A stretch of DNA of 64,000 nt from Arthrobacter sp. Leaf69. GTDB lineage: Bacteria > Actinomycetota > Actinomycetes > Actinomycetales > Micrococcaceae. Under the pieces are notes generated by a model. The model was not told the origin of the DNA. It made no database searches and worked only from the letters and a program-made list of their open reading frames with translations. The stretch is from assembly GCF_001422645.1 (NCBI RefSeq), contig NZ_LMLR01000010.1:62001-126000 (forward strand). Direction: 5' to 3'. This document shows positions 43,551-54,300 of this stretch, one piece after another. Numbering within the stretch: position 1 is the stretch's first letter; each line of letters starts with the position of its first letter. The translations under genes and the position numbers were made by a program.

Positions 43551-44201
43551 ATGGACAGGAAGTTGCGGCGCGCTCCTGACGCGGAATGGGTGTTGATGTA
43601 CCGGCTCGGGCTGAGCCGGAAACGCATCGCCGAGCTGGTGCGCGCCGAACCCGCCACCGTCGGTTACCACCTTGTCATCGCGCGCCGCCGGGATCCGGAG
43701 CTTGAGGCGGCACATGTGGCCGCCGCCGGCACCAAGGCTGGCCCCTCCCCCGCGGAACTTGCCCGCATGGAAGTGATTATCGCCTGGATCAAGGCCGAAG
43801 GCAGGCTCCCCCGGGACGGCTCCGAGGACAAGAAAGAACGGTCTATGGCCCGGTGGCTCTCGGACCGACGCCGCGAAGCGGCCGAGGAGACCCTTGACCC
43901 GGGCTACCGTGACGGTCTGGCCCAGGTGCCAGGGTGGCAGAAAAACCGCAGGGAGTCCGAGGACGAAGAACGCTGGCACCGCCGTCTCGCCCAGCTCGCG
44001 GCCCACCGCGAGGAAGGCCACGACTGGCCCCGCCACAAGGACTGCGATTCTGAGCGGGAACATACCCTAGGCGTGTGGATCCACACCCAGCGGTACAAAC
44101 ACCGCCGCGGCGACCTCGCTCCCGACAAGGTCAAGCTCCTCGACGGCGCCGTCCCCGGGTGGCAGACCGGCAGGATCCGGGGCCGCCCACCCAGCAGGTA
44201 A
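43551..44201 (+). CDS. Helicase-associated-domain protein, copy 2
   Basis: This 216-residue protein is the near-duplicate of the one at 31075. The first 50 residues (MDRKLRRAPDAEWVLMYRLG...) are almost identical, and the HA modules (SMARWLSDRRREAAEETLDPGY, then REHTLGVWIHTQRYKHRRGDL) match in order and length. The ATG corresponding to copy 1 is used; an in-frame start at 43539 adds 4 residues. The two copies are direct repeats 12.5 kb apart. Function is unknown beyond likely DNA binding. Confidence 0.75.
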   Translation: MDRKLRRAPDAEWVLMYRLGLSRKRIAELVRAEPATVGYHLVIARRRDPELEAAHVAAAGTKAGPSPAELARMEVIIAWIKAEGRLPRDGSEDKKERSMARWLSDRRREAAEETLDPGYRDGLAQVPGWQKNRRESEDEERWHRRLAQLAAHREEGHDWPRHKDCDSEREHTLGVWIHTQRYKHRRGDLAPDKVKLLDGAVPGWQTGRIRGRPPSR

Positions 44202-44273
44202 ACGAGAGACCTGCACCGCGCCGGCGGAGTCGTCGCACAAGTCATCACCCGCCGCTACGGGCGCGACTCCATC

Positions 44274-44804
44274 TCAGCGACGCTGGGAAAGCCATGTATC
44301 GAAGTCGTGAATCTTGATCTTGTGGGCGTCCGTCGGTTTGTGTCCCCATCGCGACATCTGATGGTGGAGGTATTGCAGATAGTCACAGGCATTGTCCCAC
44401 CAGACCGAATCGTGAGCCGCTACAGGATGGTCCTCGGGAACGGAGAAGAGATTCGACGTTCCGATCGCACCGAAGTGCTCCCCCAGCGCGGAAGCGACGC
44501 TTCTCCTGACATGACGCCAGGATCCAGGGAGCAAAGTCTCATGCCTGCGGTACGTGGTCTCCCAAAGCGCGACCGCCTCAAAGATCTCCTGAGACGGGAC
44601 GGGGTGGATCTCCGAACGCACGACGAGCTTTTGAAGGCTATACAGTCTCTCGCAGAGGGAGGCCGCCGCCTCGCGCTCCACCGCCCGTCGATCGCTCCTG
44701 TCCTCGCGCCTCAGAGTCCACCTATGAGTGAGGAACGCCGCGGTCAGAACGCCAACGGCGGCGAGGACCGCTGCAATGAGCGGGACGGCCAAACTCTCGT
44801 TCAT
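44274..44804 (-). CDS. Membrane-anchored protein downstream of DISARM (candidate sixth gene)
   Basis: The 176-residue protein begins with one membrane helix (SLAVPLIAAVLAAVGVLTAAFL), then a positively charged junction and a mainly helical soluble domain ending KIHDFDTWLSQRR. No family recognised. It is co-directional with drmC and starts only 29 bases after drmC ends, so it is probably on the DISARM transcript. A membrane-tethered accessory subunit is an inference. Confidence 0.6.
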   Translation of the reverse strand: MNESLAVPLIAAVLAAVGVLTAAFLTHRWTLRREDRSDRRAVEREAAASLCERLYSLQKLVVRSEIHPVPSQEIFEAVALWETTYRRHETLLPGSWRHVRRSVASALGEHFGAIGTSNLFSVPEDHPVAAHDSVWWDNACDYLQYLHHQMSRWGHKPTDAHKIKIHDFDTWLSQRR

Positions 44805-44833
44805 GCTCCTCCTTCATGGGGTCGGCGTGCGGG

Positions 44834-45544
44834 CTATTCCTGTACCAGTTGGTAGAGCGTGCCGTGCTTGCTGGCCATCGTGGACTCAACAGACCGGGCG
44901 AGAGCGGAGTCTTGTACGAGAAGGCCGAATTCGATGTTGCGGTTCTCGGCGCTGAAGGAGAAGTTGGCGCTGGTCAGCAACAGCATTTCATGGTCAATGA
45001 CGACGAACTTCGCATGACTGACCACGGGTTTGCCGGTTGGCAGAACGGCGGATCTATATACAGTCGCACGCCCGAGATGGGCTTTAATGTTCACGGCGTC
45101 GGCCTTGTCCCCGTCGACGTAGACGGTGACGGTGACGCCGGGCTGTTCGGCGCTTTCCCGGAGCACTGTCCACATCTTCGAGGTCTTCTCGAAGTTATAC
45201 GTTGCGCAGGTCACGGACTGGCGGGCGGAGCGGACGAGCCGGTGGAACTCGCCCGTGAGGTGGCCGATTTTGGCTTCGTTGCCGGGCATGGTCCAGACAG
45301 GGGTCAGGTCCCGATGGACGGTCTTAGCTCCAGCGACAGCCTGTAGGACGGCAACCGAGCGCTCGACGTCAGTGTGCCCAAGGCCGGCGGCTGTAAGGAG
45401 TCCGCGGGCCCGTTCACGACGGGAGGCACTGACCGCTCCGAGGGCCTTGGCGAAGTGCTGGCCCGTGGCGAGCTGCGCGGCAAGTCCCCCGGCTTCGGCA
45501 GCTGTGAGGAACTCGCCGAGCGCCGCAAAGGGGTCAGACGGCAT
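44834..45544 (-). CDS. drmC: DISARM protein DrmC (phospholipase D-like)
   Basis: The 236-residue protein has a single PLD-type HKD motif in SHAKFVVIDHEMLLLTSANFS (residues ~175-195) and an N-terminal helical region. PLD-fold proteins of this kind act as nucleases in DISARM-type systems. ATG 45544 overlaps the drmB stop by 11 bases, so longer open frames upstream are not coding. Last of the five core genes and dispensable in some characterised systems. Confidence 0.9.
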   Translation of the reverse strand: MPSDPFAALGEFLTAAEAGGLAAQLATGQHFAKALGAVSASRRERARGLLTAAGLGHTDVERSVAVLQAVAGAKTVHRDLTPVWTMPGNEAKIGHLTGEFHRLVRSARQSVTCATYNFEKTSKMWTVLRESAEQPGVTVTVYVDGDKADAVNIKAHLGRATVYRSAVLPTGKPVVSHAKFVVIDHEMLLLTSANFSFSAENRNIEFGLLVQDSALARSVESTMASKHGTLYQLVQE

Positions 45545-47612
45545 CCACGCTCCCAAAGAACCCGGGCACGGTTGGACCCATGGTGGTCGGCAGGTTGAGC
45601 AGGAAGCGCCGGTCCAGGAACCGGTTCGACTTCTCGCACGAGGTCTCCGAGGCGAACGTACAGCAGTGGCAGGCCGCACCATGGAGGAAGTCCTCCGGGT
45701 CGCTGGGAGTGCGCACCGCACAAACGGGGTCCGAGGAACACCGCGACGCCCTGCGCAGAGCCGAGATGACGAGGCCCTCCAAGCGCGCAGGTTCGGAGAG
45801 TGCGACCAGCCCGCCGAGCGTTCCCTCGCTGTCGGAGGCGGTGGTGCAGATGAGCAATCCGGCGGCCGCCTCGCGCTGCGGCCCCGCAGGCCATCCGTAG
45901 ATGCGTTCGGTGAGGCTGGCAGCGCCGTAGCCACAGGACATAGCCATCTCGCGAATGAGCGTGTGGGCGAAGGTGTGCAGGAGCCAGTACCGCGGGCCAG
46001 GCAGCCGGGTGTCGGGATTTACTGATGCGGCGGTCTCCGAAAAGCGGCGGGAGAAGTTCAGTCGGTGTGCCTGCTGATGAGCCGTCCATAGCGGGGAGTC
46101 GAGGATCTTCTTTTCCCACTCGTCCACGGCTTTCAGGTCGAGCTGAAGGAAGATTCCCTCGCCGCGGTCTTCGGTCGCCGGCACCCAAGTTGGTCTGCCT
46201 TTGCGCGTTAGTTTGACGAGGCGGCTGGCAAGGTCGTTCACCCGGTCCATCTCGTCGAGCCGGGTAAACCCGAGAACGGCGTTGATCTTTTTCATGCGGT
46301 TGACGGCGACGACTCGCGCAATGCGCGCGTGTAGGTTCTGCCCTCGTTGCATCTCGGTGACCATTAGGCCGCTGGAGTTTTGCTGCTGCGGGAACAGAGC
46401 TGGCTTTTGCAGGTACCGCCATTCCGGCACGAGCAGCTCCACCGGGTCCCAAGTGGCGAGCTTCTCCTGGCGGACCTCCTCGGGATCGACGGGCGCGAGG
46501 ACGTCCGCGACGGCGGCCGCAAGGCTCGGGTCAGAGACATCCTTGAGGTCGATCTTTCCGTCTGCCACGTCCCTGAGGGTGTCCAGATCGGAGGCGTACT
46601 TGGCGATCTTTTCGATTCCCACCGCAGCGCGCAATTGGTCAGCGAGGGCTTCGGCTTCTTCAGCGTCGGTGCGGGGCATGACAATGACCGACTGGGTGGA
46701 GGAGAACCAGAGGTTGGATGCCCCCATCATGATCAGGGTGGGACGGGCGCCGCATTCGGCGTCGAAGGCGTTCAGGTGCGGGTGTCGTCCACGGCATTTC
46801 TGCGGGAGTTTGTCCCGCCCGGCTGCGCCCTGGGCTTCGGCCATGCCACGGGATGCGCCGCAAGAGGCGCAGCTGATGACGGAGCCGATGCTCTGACCGA
46901 TGTTCGCGTCCCGCATCTTCAGGTCGGGTGCCTCGGCTTTCGGGCATATTCCGCCGCGGTGCACCCATAGTGTGTAGGGGAACTCGTCGAGGTGGCCGTT
47001 GGTGCAGGTCAGCAGGTGCGGGGCTGGAACGGCCGGGCTCTGGCGTTTCCCTCCGGCTGCTCCGGCCGCTTTCCTGCCACGGCCCGGACAGCTCTGGTGG
47101 GTGAACTGGGCCAAGTCCGGGCGGAAGGGATGGGTATTCGTGTAGCTGAAGCGCGGCAGAGGTCCGAGGTAGTCGCAGCCGGTGCAGCGCAACCACTGCG
47201 GGAAGACGCGCGCCGGAACGCCGAGGTCGGATCCTTCCTTGGACATCGCTCCCTTCTTCGGCTGCCACGGGAACGGGCGGAGCGAGTCAACCTGAGGCCC
47301 GAGGTGAAGCCGTACAACATTCAGCAGCCGCGGTTCGACGATGGTCGGGGTGAATTCCCGGCGCTTCCAGATCGGTTCCCAGTCGTCGAGCCCGGCCGGC
47401 ATCACAGCAAACCCTGGGAGGTCCATGATCGCGCCTGGGCCATAGGTGTAGAGCAGCGAGGAGGGGCGTGCGGAGCCGACCTTTGCACGGTTCTTGACCG
47501 TGCCCTCTTCGGCGTCAGTCAGCGGGTCGAGCGTCTGCCCGGGATCGTGGAACATGGCGAGGCTGTTTAGCGGCTCCGCATCGTCTTTATCGGTGGAGAT
47601 GGTTTCGGCCAT
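45534..47612 (-). CDS. drmB: DISARM protein DrmB (DUF1998)
   Basis: The 692-residue protein has the DUF1998 C-terminal region (HTFAHTLIREMAMSCGYGAASLTERIYG) and a Cys-rich zinc-like cluster (ACHCCTFASETSCE). An N-terminal segment, YTYGPGAIMDLPGFAVMP, is characteristic of DrmB. ATG 47612 is used: TGATG shared with the drmA stop, behind a GGGAGAGGA ribosome site. DrmB forms the core complex with DrmA that senses free DNA ends in characterised systems. Confidence 0.92.
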   Translation of the reverse strand: MAETISTDKDDAEPLNSLAMFHDPGQTLDPLTDAEEGTVKNRAKVGSARPSSLLYTYGPGAIMDLPGFAVMPAGLDDWEPIWKRREFTPTIVEPRLLNVVRLHLGPQVDSLRPFPWQPKKGAMSKEGSDLGVPARVFPQWLRCTGCDYLGPLPRFSYTNTHPFRPDLAQFTHQSCPGRGRKAAGAAGGKRQSPAVPAPHLLTCTNGHLDEFPYTLWVHRGGICPKAEAPDLKMRDANIGQSIGSVISCASCGASRGMAEAQGAAGRDKLPQKCRGRHPHLNAFDAECGARPTLIMMGASNLWFSSTQSVIVMPRTDAEEAEALADQLRAAVGIEKIAKYASDLDTLRDVADGKIDLKDVSDPSLAAAVADVLAPVDPEEVRQEKLATWDPVELLVPEWRYLQKPALFPQQQNSSGLMVTEMQRGQNLHARIARVVAVNRMKKINAVLGFTRLDEMDRVNDLASRLVKLTRKGRPTWVPATEDRGEGIFLQLDLKAVDEWEKKILDSPLWTAHQQAHRLNFSRRFSETAASVNPDTRLPGPRYWLLHTFAHTLIREMAMSCGYGAASLTERIYGWPAGPQREAAAGLLICTTASDSEGTLGGLVALSEPARLEGLVISALRRASRCSSDPVCAVRTPSDPEDFLHGAACHCCTFASETSCEKSNRFLDRRFLLNLPTTMGPTVPGFFGSVDAV

Positions 47613-50600
47613 CAATCGTCCTCTCCCATTGGCAGGGCCCACTTCGGGGCTCCCTCGGGTGCCCGCGAGAACAGCCGCTCAGACAGCGGGCTGACCAGCA
47701 CATTAATTTCCGGCTGCACTTCACGCATCGAATTGGCAATAACGAACGGCGCCTCGGAAGACCCCCCTACCGATGCCCTGGCATTCTCGGGGCTGATGAT
47801 CAACGGCAGGTACTTGTCGCCTTCTCCGGTGCGTTCGTACACCAGAGTCTTGCTCATCTCCGCGGCCCGCTTCGCACGCTGATTCCAGCGGTCAATGCGG
47901 TTCACAAGAAGGTCACTTGCCTTCTTGGCGATGTCCTCGTTTTGAGCAGCTGCCGCGATGCGTTTTTTCAGCCGATCCGCCAGCGCTTCGAGCGCCTCTG
48001 GCTGCTCCTTGATCCGCCAGGCGCTGCGTTCCGGGGAGAGCCCATCAGCCACGGGAGCCTGGAGCACCCGTGCAACGCTGACCAGCAGTCCGTCGATGCC
48101 GCGCTCCAGCGAGGTCGGTGAATACGGGGTCACTGAGAGTGCCTCGACCTGGGCGTAGAACGTGTTGTGGTAGTTCCGGAACTGCTCGAAATGAGCCAGG
48201 TCACGTGGGCGCGCCCAGTTCCCGAGGGCGACCACGAGACCGGGCCGGTCAGAGGGATCGCGGCCGACGCGCGAGGATGCCTGAATGTACTCTGCGGTGT
48301 TCTTCGGCTGCCCGACCACGAGCATGAGCCCCAGTCGCTGCACGTCCACGCCGACTTGGAGCATGGAGGTCGCCAGGACGACGTCGAACGGCGCGTCTTT
48401 CCTGCCGGCAGGCTTCTTGTTGTCGCGGATGGCGGCTATGCGGGCCTGGACAGCTGTGGTCGTGTCAAAGTTGGAGTCGAACTCCAACCCGAGCCGGTCC
48501 AGAGTCCTGCTGATCTCGGCCGAGGCGATCCGGGAGGTCAGCTCGGCAGTGTGGAGGTTGCCGAAAGCTGCGCCGTATCGCTTGGGGAAGCCCGAGTCCT
48601 TGCGCGGGTTACCCACCCTGTTTGCCACATCGTCGGCGATATACCTCGCCATGCCCGCGAGTTCACGGGTGGCATTGAAGTAGCCGACCAGCGTCATGTA
48701 CGGGTCTGCAGCGCTCCCGGCCCTGTCGAAAAGGAGCTGGCTCGCCAGTAGGAGTACCTCGGCGAGCCGGATTTCCGCACTGGAGAGGCGCACACCCTGG
48801 GCACTGACACCAAGGTACCGCCGCCCCGGGTTCTCCCGACTGACCGGAACCTCCTGGGAGAAGTAGGTATCTGCGACGTCGAGCACTTGCGGGGGGAAGA
48901 TCTCAACCTGCCGCCCGTAGAGTCCCCGCACTTGATCCTGGGCGTTGCGCACGGTCGCTGTTGAGGCCACGATCAAGGGTCTCACCGGTTTGCCGGCTGA
49001 TGTTTCCCATGAGGACAGGGTCTCCACAGCTGCCTCGAAGAGGCCGACAGCTGTGCCGAGGGCCCCGGTGATCAGGTGCAGCTCGTCTTGGATGATCAGG
49101 TCCGGCGGCCGCAGCCGGTTCACGGTCTGCACGGTCGCTGCCGGGTGCCCGTACTTGTCCGCCGGGTGCGTCGTCGTGATGTCGCAGTTGCTGTAATCCG
49201 GATGGACGTACCCGTGGCGGCCGCACCTGCGGCTGACGTATCCGAACAGTGAGGCGGCCTCGCCCTCGCGGGCGAGTCGGGCGAACTTGTCCACGGTCGC
49301 GATAACAAAGGCGGGGGTGAGGCGGTAAATCTCCTCGTCGACGGTGAGTACCGGCAATCCTTCATTGACGAGTCCGCCCTTGGAGAAGGGGCAACGGGCG
49401 AGGTCGTCGCCGCAGTAAACGAATACCCGACGGACTGTCGCATCAGTCTTGACCTGGGCCGCGGTAATGGGCGTGCCACACCAGGGGCACCGCTGAATCT
49501 GGAGGACCGTCAGCCGGTGGGAACCGTATTCGTTGGCCTTGGTGAGCTGCTCGTCCGCTTCCTCGAACCGTTTCGGGCTCACGTCGGTCCCTACCCACAG
49601 CCCGATGCGGAATGGCTCGACTCCCCAAATCTCCTCATTTTCGCGGCGCGCCAGCTCGGCCGCGCACATCAAGGTCGTTGCCCGCTGGAACTGCTGGGCG
49701 GTCAGCAGCCGCAGGGTGTACCGCATGAGAACCGCTACGCCATCGCGCCCGTCGAGCTGGCCGTCAGTCGAGGAGACCAGGCCCTGGCGGCGACGGATCG
49801 CGAACGTGTAGGCGGCAAGGCCGAGATAGGCCTCGGTCTTGCCACCACCAGTGGGGAAGAACAGCAGCTCAACGCGAGCAAGGTGGTCGGCGCTGCGGAA
49901 TTGTGCTGTCGGATCGGTCAGTGCCCCGAGCTGCATGAGGATGAACGCAAGTTGGAACGGACGCCAGGAGGCTGCGCCCGGACCCTTTGCGGCAACTGCT
50001 GCCTGTGCCTGCTCGATCGTCACTGTTGGATCAGATGCCCGCAGGGCTGCTACCTGGGAGGCGATGCGCTGATCGCGCATCACGCGGTTCATGAACTGGA
50101 AGCAGCGCAGCGCTTCAGGATCGCTGGCGATGTGTTCGAGCCCGTCGGCAAGCCGTTGGCGCGCCTGGGCCGCATCCCACAGGACCGCCTCGGCGGTCTC
50201 CTGAAGATGCGCCGGAAGACTCTTCGCAGTTGCCCCCTGTTCGTCGAGCCACGCACCGTAACCCGAGACCATGGGGGTCAGGCCCGCCTTCAGTCCCTCT
50301 GGTGTCACTGTCGAAAGCGCATCCATCGACAGCAGCGCGTCTTTTACCGATCGTGCGCGTGTCTGCGGCGTTTCAGCGACAGGAAGCCACGTCGTAGAAA
50401 CCTCAGCTGCCCGCCGTGAACCAGTGCGCGCCACCCAATCCACCGAGCAGGTGCGACCGATCGCGAACTCCAGGCGGTTGCGGTACTGGAGGTTCAACCG
50501 CTTGACCTCGTCGTCATACTCCGGCCAGTCCTGCTCCAGCGCATCCCGCACCGGGAGAAACACCTCCGCCCCGCCGGCGTTCACGCGGAGCTGGGTCTGG

Positions 50601-51328
50601 AACAGCCACATGTTCACCGGGATCGGCATCGGCGTCTCCCGGTCATTGCATAGGGCAATCTCCACCAGAACCCGGCCGAACTGCGGATCGTCGTACCTGT
50701 CCACCCGCAGGCAAATCGAATCCCGCAACGTTATCGTCGCAGTCTTCCCCGGGGTCAGCTCAGCGAGCGTGATCGTGCGGGGTTCTTCGACGGGAGTGCG
50801 CTGGTAGTGACGGATGGGGCGGCCGGCTTTGGTGACCTGGTCGGTCTCGACCGTCGAGTACGTACCCCATGATGCAGTAACGGTGAACGAAGCCAGGTCT
50901 GCTGGCACCTGGAACCGTAGTCCCATTGACGCCGGGATCATCAGCCCCTGTTTCGGGGTGCGGTCCTCCGTGTCATCGTCGTCGGCGTCCGCAGTTGTCT
51001 CGTCGGCGGCGAATGCCGGAACACCGCGCTGCTCGCGGGCAGCGTCACCGTCCAGGCGGGCCTCGACGATGTGCCCGCGCTCTGGGGCGCTTTCGGATTC
51101 GCCGTCTTTCAGGGCCTTGCCTGTGAGCTTCACTGGAGCGATGTGGCCCACCAGATACTGGGAGCGGGGGCTGAACGGCAAAACTTCTTCAGGTCCGTGG
51201 ATCGGCCCGAGCAGTTCCCGCTCCAAGATGTCGGCCAGATTCTCGCGCACCATGAATGACGAGCCATCCAGCTCGTGGTTGAGCTCGTACGGCTTCTGTG
51301 GTGAGCGCGTTGTCGTGGTCTCGCTCAT
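47612..51328 (-). CDS. drmA: DISARM protein DrmA (helicase)
   Basis: The 1,238-residue protein is an SF2-type helicase with Walker A FFPTGGGKTEAY near residue 490, a DELH box (IQDELHLITGALG) near 745, the motif III-like region STATVRNAQDQ, and motif VI EYIQASSRVGR near 1016. The DEAD-box-like core sits in a large protein with a long N-terminal extension, as in DrmA. ATG overlaps the drmMI stop (ATGA). Together with DrmB it is the core of every DISARM system. Confidence 0.93.
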   Translation of the reverse strand: MSETTTTRSPQKPYELNHELDGSSFMVRENLADILERELLGPIHGPEEVLPFSPRSQYLVGHIAPVKLTGKALKDGESESAPERGHIVEARLDGDAAREQRGVPAFAADETTADADDDDTEDRTPKQGLMIPASMGLRFQVPADLASFTVTASWGTYSTVETDQVTKAGRPIRHYQRTPVEEPRTITLAELTPGKTATITLRDSICLRVDRYDDPQFGRVLVEIALCNDRETPMPIPVNMWLFQTQLRVNAGGAEVFLPVRDALEQDWPEYDDEVKRLNLQYRNRLEFAIGRTCSVDWVARTGSRRAAEVSTTWLPVAETPQTRARSVKDALLSMDALSTVTPEGLKAGLTPMVSGYGAWLDEQGATAKSLPAHLQETAEAVLWDAAQARQRLADGLEHIASDPEALRCFQFMNRVMRDQRIASQVAALRASDPTVTIEQAQAAVAAKGPGAASWRPFQLAFILMQLGALTDPTAQFRSADHLARVELLFFPTGGGKTEAYLGLAAYTFAIRRRQGLVSSTDGQLDGRDGVAVLMRYTLRLLTAQQFQRATTLMCAAELARRENEEIWGVEPFRIGLWVGTDVSPKRFEEADEQLTKANEYGSHRLTVLQIQRCPWCGTPITAAQVKTDATVRRVFVYCGDDLARCPFSKGGLVNEGLPVLTVDEEIYRLTPAFVIATVDKFARLAREGEAASLFGYVSRRCGRHGYVHPDYSNCDITTTHPADKYGHPAATVQTVNRLRPPDLIIQDELHLITGALGTAVGLFEAAVETLSSWETSAGKPVRPLIVASTATVRNAQDQVRGLYGRQVEIFPPQVLDVADTYFSQEVPVSRENPGRRYLGVSAQGVRLSSAEIRLAEVLLLASQLLFDRAGSAADPYMTLVGYFNATRELAGMARYIADDVANRVGNPRKDSGFPKRYGAAFGNLHTAELTSRIASAEISRTLDRLGLEFDSNFDTTTAVQARIAAIRDNKKPAGRKDAPFDVVLATSMLQVGVDVQRLGLMLVVGQPKNTAEYIQASSRVGRDPSDRPGLVVALGNWARPRDLAHFEQFRNYHNTFYAQVEALSVTPYSPTSLERGIDGLLVSVARVLQAPVADGLSPERSAWRIKEQPEALEALADRLKKRIAAAAQNEDIAKKASDLLVNRIDRWNQRAKRAAEMSKTLVYERTGEGDKYLPLIISPENARASVGGSSEAPFVIANSMREVQPEINVLVSPLSERLFSRAPEGAPKWALPMGEDD

Positions 51329-54300
51329 GAGAAAAGTACCTCCGCCTGCTGCGACACAGCCTTTGCTTTTCTTCCATTCGCAGCTTTCTTAGGACTCGCC
51401 GCGGCTTCCGCGGCGGCACGGCGGTGGTTCTCCTCCAACAACCGACGCCGCAACTCATCGCGTTGAGCGGAGTCGCATGTAAAGCGCAGAACTCCTGCCA
51501 GTTCATGGAATCCGTGGTGAAGCTCGACATCGCTCCACCCATAACTCGCTACTACCGCGGCGTCAAGAGCCGTCTGTGCCTCTCGAAGTCGAGAGACTAC
51601 ATACCCGCCCGCACTTGGATCGTCCAGAAGGTTGTAAAGCTTCGTCGGCGAAGTGATCTCTGACAGCGCCTTGTCCCGCGCTGTAATGAACTCGTCCGCA
51701 GCGATCAAGACATTCGGATTCTCGAGACCGGGAAAGGGGAATGTGCGAAGACAGCGGGACACAACATAGTTGCTTGTGGTGCCGCGGCCAGTGCGAGTGC
51801 GCTCGAACCAAGCGGAGTGTACGGTCGATGAGAGAACACCCAAGACGGAGGCAGAAGCAGACGCGATCACTACGACCTTGTGCGAGAGGAGCGGACGGTG
51901 ATCGTGCCTGAACAGGAAGACTGGCACGCGCGTGTCCCCCGCCAGCACTATGAACCGGTCCAGTTTTTCAACTTCCCGGAAGAGTTCCTCGCGTTTATCC
52001 CAAAACGCCCAGTATCGATGCTCATGTACCTGGCTTGTGATCGCATCCCTGACAGGCTTGACCGTCAAACGGAGATGCTCAAACAGGGTTGGCATTTCCC
52101 TGCGAAGCGAATTTTCGTCGACGTAGGTCCCAACATCGATCACATTCCGTCCTGATGGAACTCCTGACATCAATGTCTGCCCATTGACGAACGGGCGCAA
52201 TGCAAGTTGCTCCGCCTCATTGAGACTCGCCAAGATCGGGGCGTCTGCATCAAGAACGAATCCTTCGCCATAGGCCTGGATTCCCCTACCGGCAAGGAAA
52301 GGAAGCTTCATTGGCGAGGCCGATGTGATATCCGCCTCGCCCGCGTCACCTAGTGCCGGAGATACCGCCGCGACGGCACGGCCATCAAGGACTGGTGGAA
52401 TTTCTGAGGCATCGGAACTTCTTTTCGATGCCCAAATAATCGCCGCGCCCGTTGACACTTGCCCTGGCCAACGAAACGCCGACACCGCTCGAAACAGCGT
52501 GCCTTGTTCCACCAAGAGCTGGGTACTCATCAGGGCAGTGTCGCCCTGCCCAATTCGATCAGTGGCTATCAGCCCCAACGATCCACCGTCAGCCAGTAGC
52601 AGCCACGCTCGACGAATGAAATGCGCGCTCATGTCTGCCGAACCTTTCAGCCCGCTCAAATCTGCCTTGATCCAGCTTTCAATGTCAGAGCCATTTGCGA
52701 TAGCAATCTTCTTCCCTGCGAGGAACGGGGGATTCCCGATGATGGCGTCAAAGCCACGGTGATCGACCATGACGTCAGGGGTTTCGAGCACCCAGTGGAG
52801 AGGCAACCAACGCTCGTAATCGGTTTGCACAGTCGGCGTGAGCCCGTTGTCGATGATCGCGTCGAGCCACGTACTGTCAGTCTCCCCATCAAGGGTTCCC
52901 ACGTGCGCCTTCTTCACGGCAGCCCGCAGATTCTCGTATGCCTCATCGAGCGCCCTGCCTGGCTTGCCTCCGTGGGGCAAGCCAGCGGCGATCACGCCGT
53001 CGGCGATCGCCCGCAAGGATACGGTAACCTCGCGAAGCTCCCGCAGCTGCCGGTGCTTTGCGGCACTGCTGCGGGCAGGGTCGTCTTCATCGATCTCCGT
53101 CGCGAGCCGTTCGCGCAAAGCCACTGCCTTGCGGACGATGACGTCGATGTCGACGTGGAAGATGTCGAGCATCTCGCCGGGCGTCACGCGCGTGGTGTCG
53201 ATGTGGAGTTTGTGGAGCTGATCGAGATTGGTGAGACCGAGCAGGGAGTTACCGACAAACACCTTGTCGTCGACAAAGGAGAACGGCATGTCGCGGTCGA
53301 GGGATACGAGCCAGAGTGAGAGCTTGCACATCTCGACGGCCATGTCGTTGATGTCGGCGCCGTACAGGCAGTTCGCGACAACCTGCCGGATGGCTCGCAG
53401 GTACAGGTTCTTACGGTGCGAGTTGGACGGATCTTCCTCAGTCCATGCCTCCACCACGCGGTCCGCGAGGTATCGGGCGGCAGCCACAAGGAACGCCCCG
53501 GACCCGCAGGCGATATCGGCGACCTTGAGTCCCAGCAGTTCGTCGGAAGACTTCAGCTTCCACTGCTCGCCGTCAGCGGTCTGATGCGGACCGGGAGAGT
53601 AGCACAGCGGCTGGAGAGCATGGAGTACGACCTCTTCAGCCAGGGACTTCGGCGTGTAGTGCGCGCCGGCGTTCTTTCGTGAAGGGGTCTCCTTCACCAC
53701 CAGCCCTCCGGTCACGACAACGAACGGGTGGCCCCGCAAATCAGGCCTGATAAGCCCAAGCCATGGCTTGATGCGGTCGCGCAGCGTGTTGTCGTCGCCA
53801 ACAGTCTGAGTGAGGGCACTGATTGCACTCGGGTCGGGGGCTGCGGTGACGGCTTTGGCGATCGCCGTAGCTGACGACGGGCTAGCAGAGGGCTGGTCTT
53901 TATCAACCCATTCGCGGACCGCCGCGGCGAGCTTCTTCGGGTCGGTGTGGGTAGTCGCCAGGTCTTCGAGTATGGCCAGCGGGATCTCGGGTTCCGCTCC
54001 GGTGGTTCCGATGATGCCTAGGGTGGGCTCACTGACACGTGTCGCTGTATAGCCGAGCAGGCCTTCATAAATGTAGCCGATCTGCTCGACGTCGATGTCG
54101 CGGAACGAAATCTGCCGACTTTCCCCTTTCACGTAGGCCACCTGGATGGAGCGCAGCACGTGGAGCATTACCCGGTCGGAGACCGTGACGGCTAGAGCGC
54201 CCTGTTCATCTATGCCCGTGAGGAAAGGGAACCGTTCCGGGTTGAACAGCGATCCGCCGTAGGCGGGCATGCGCAGGTTCTCGAATGATGCACCCTTGTA

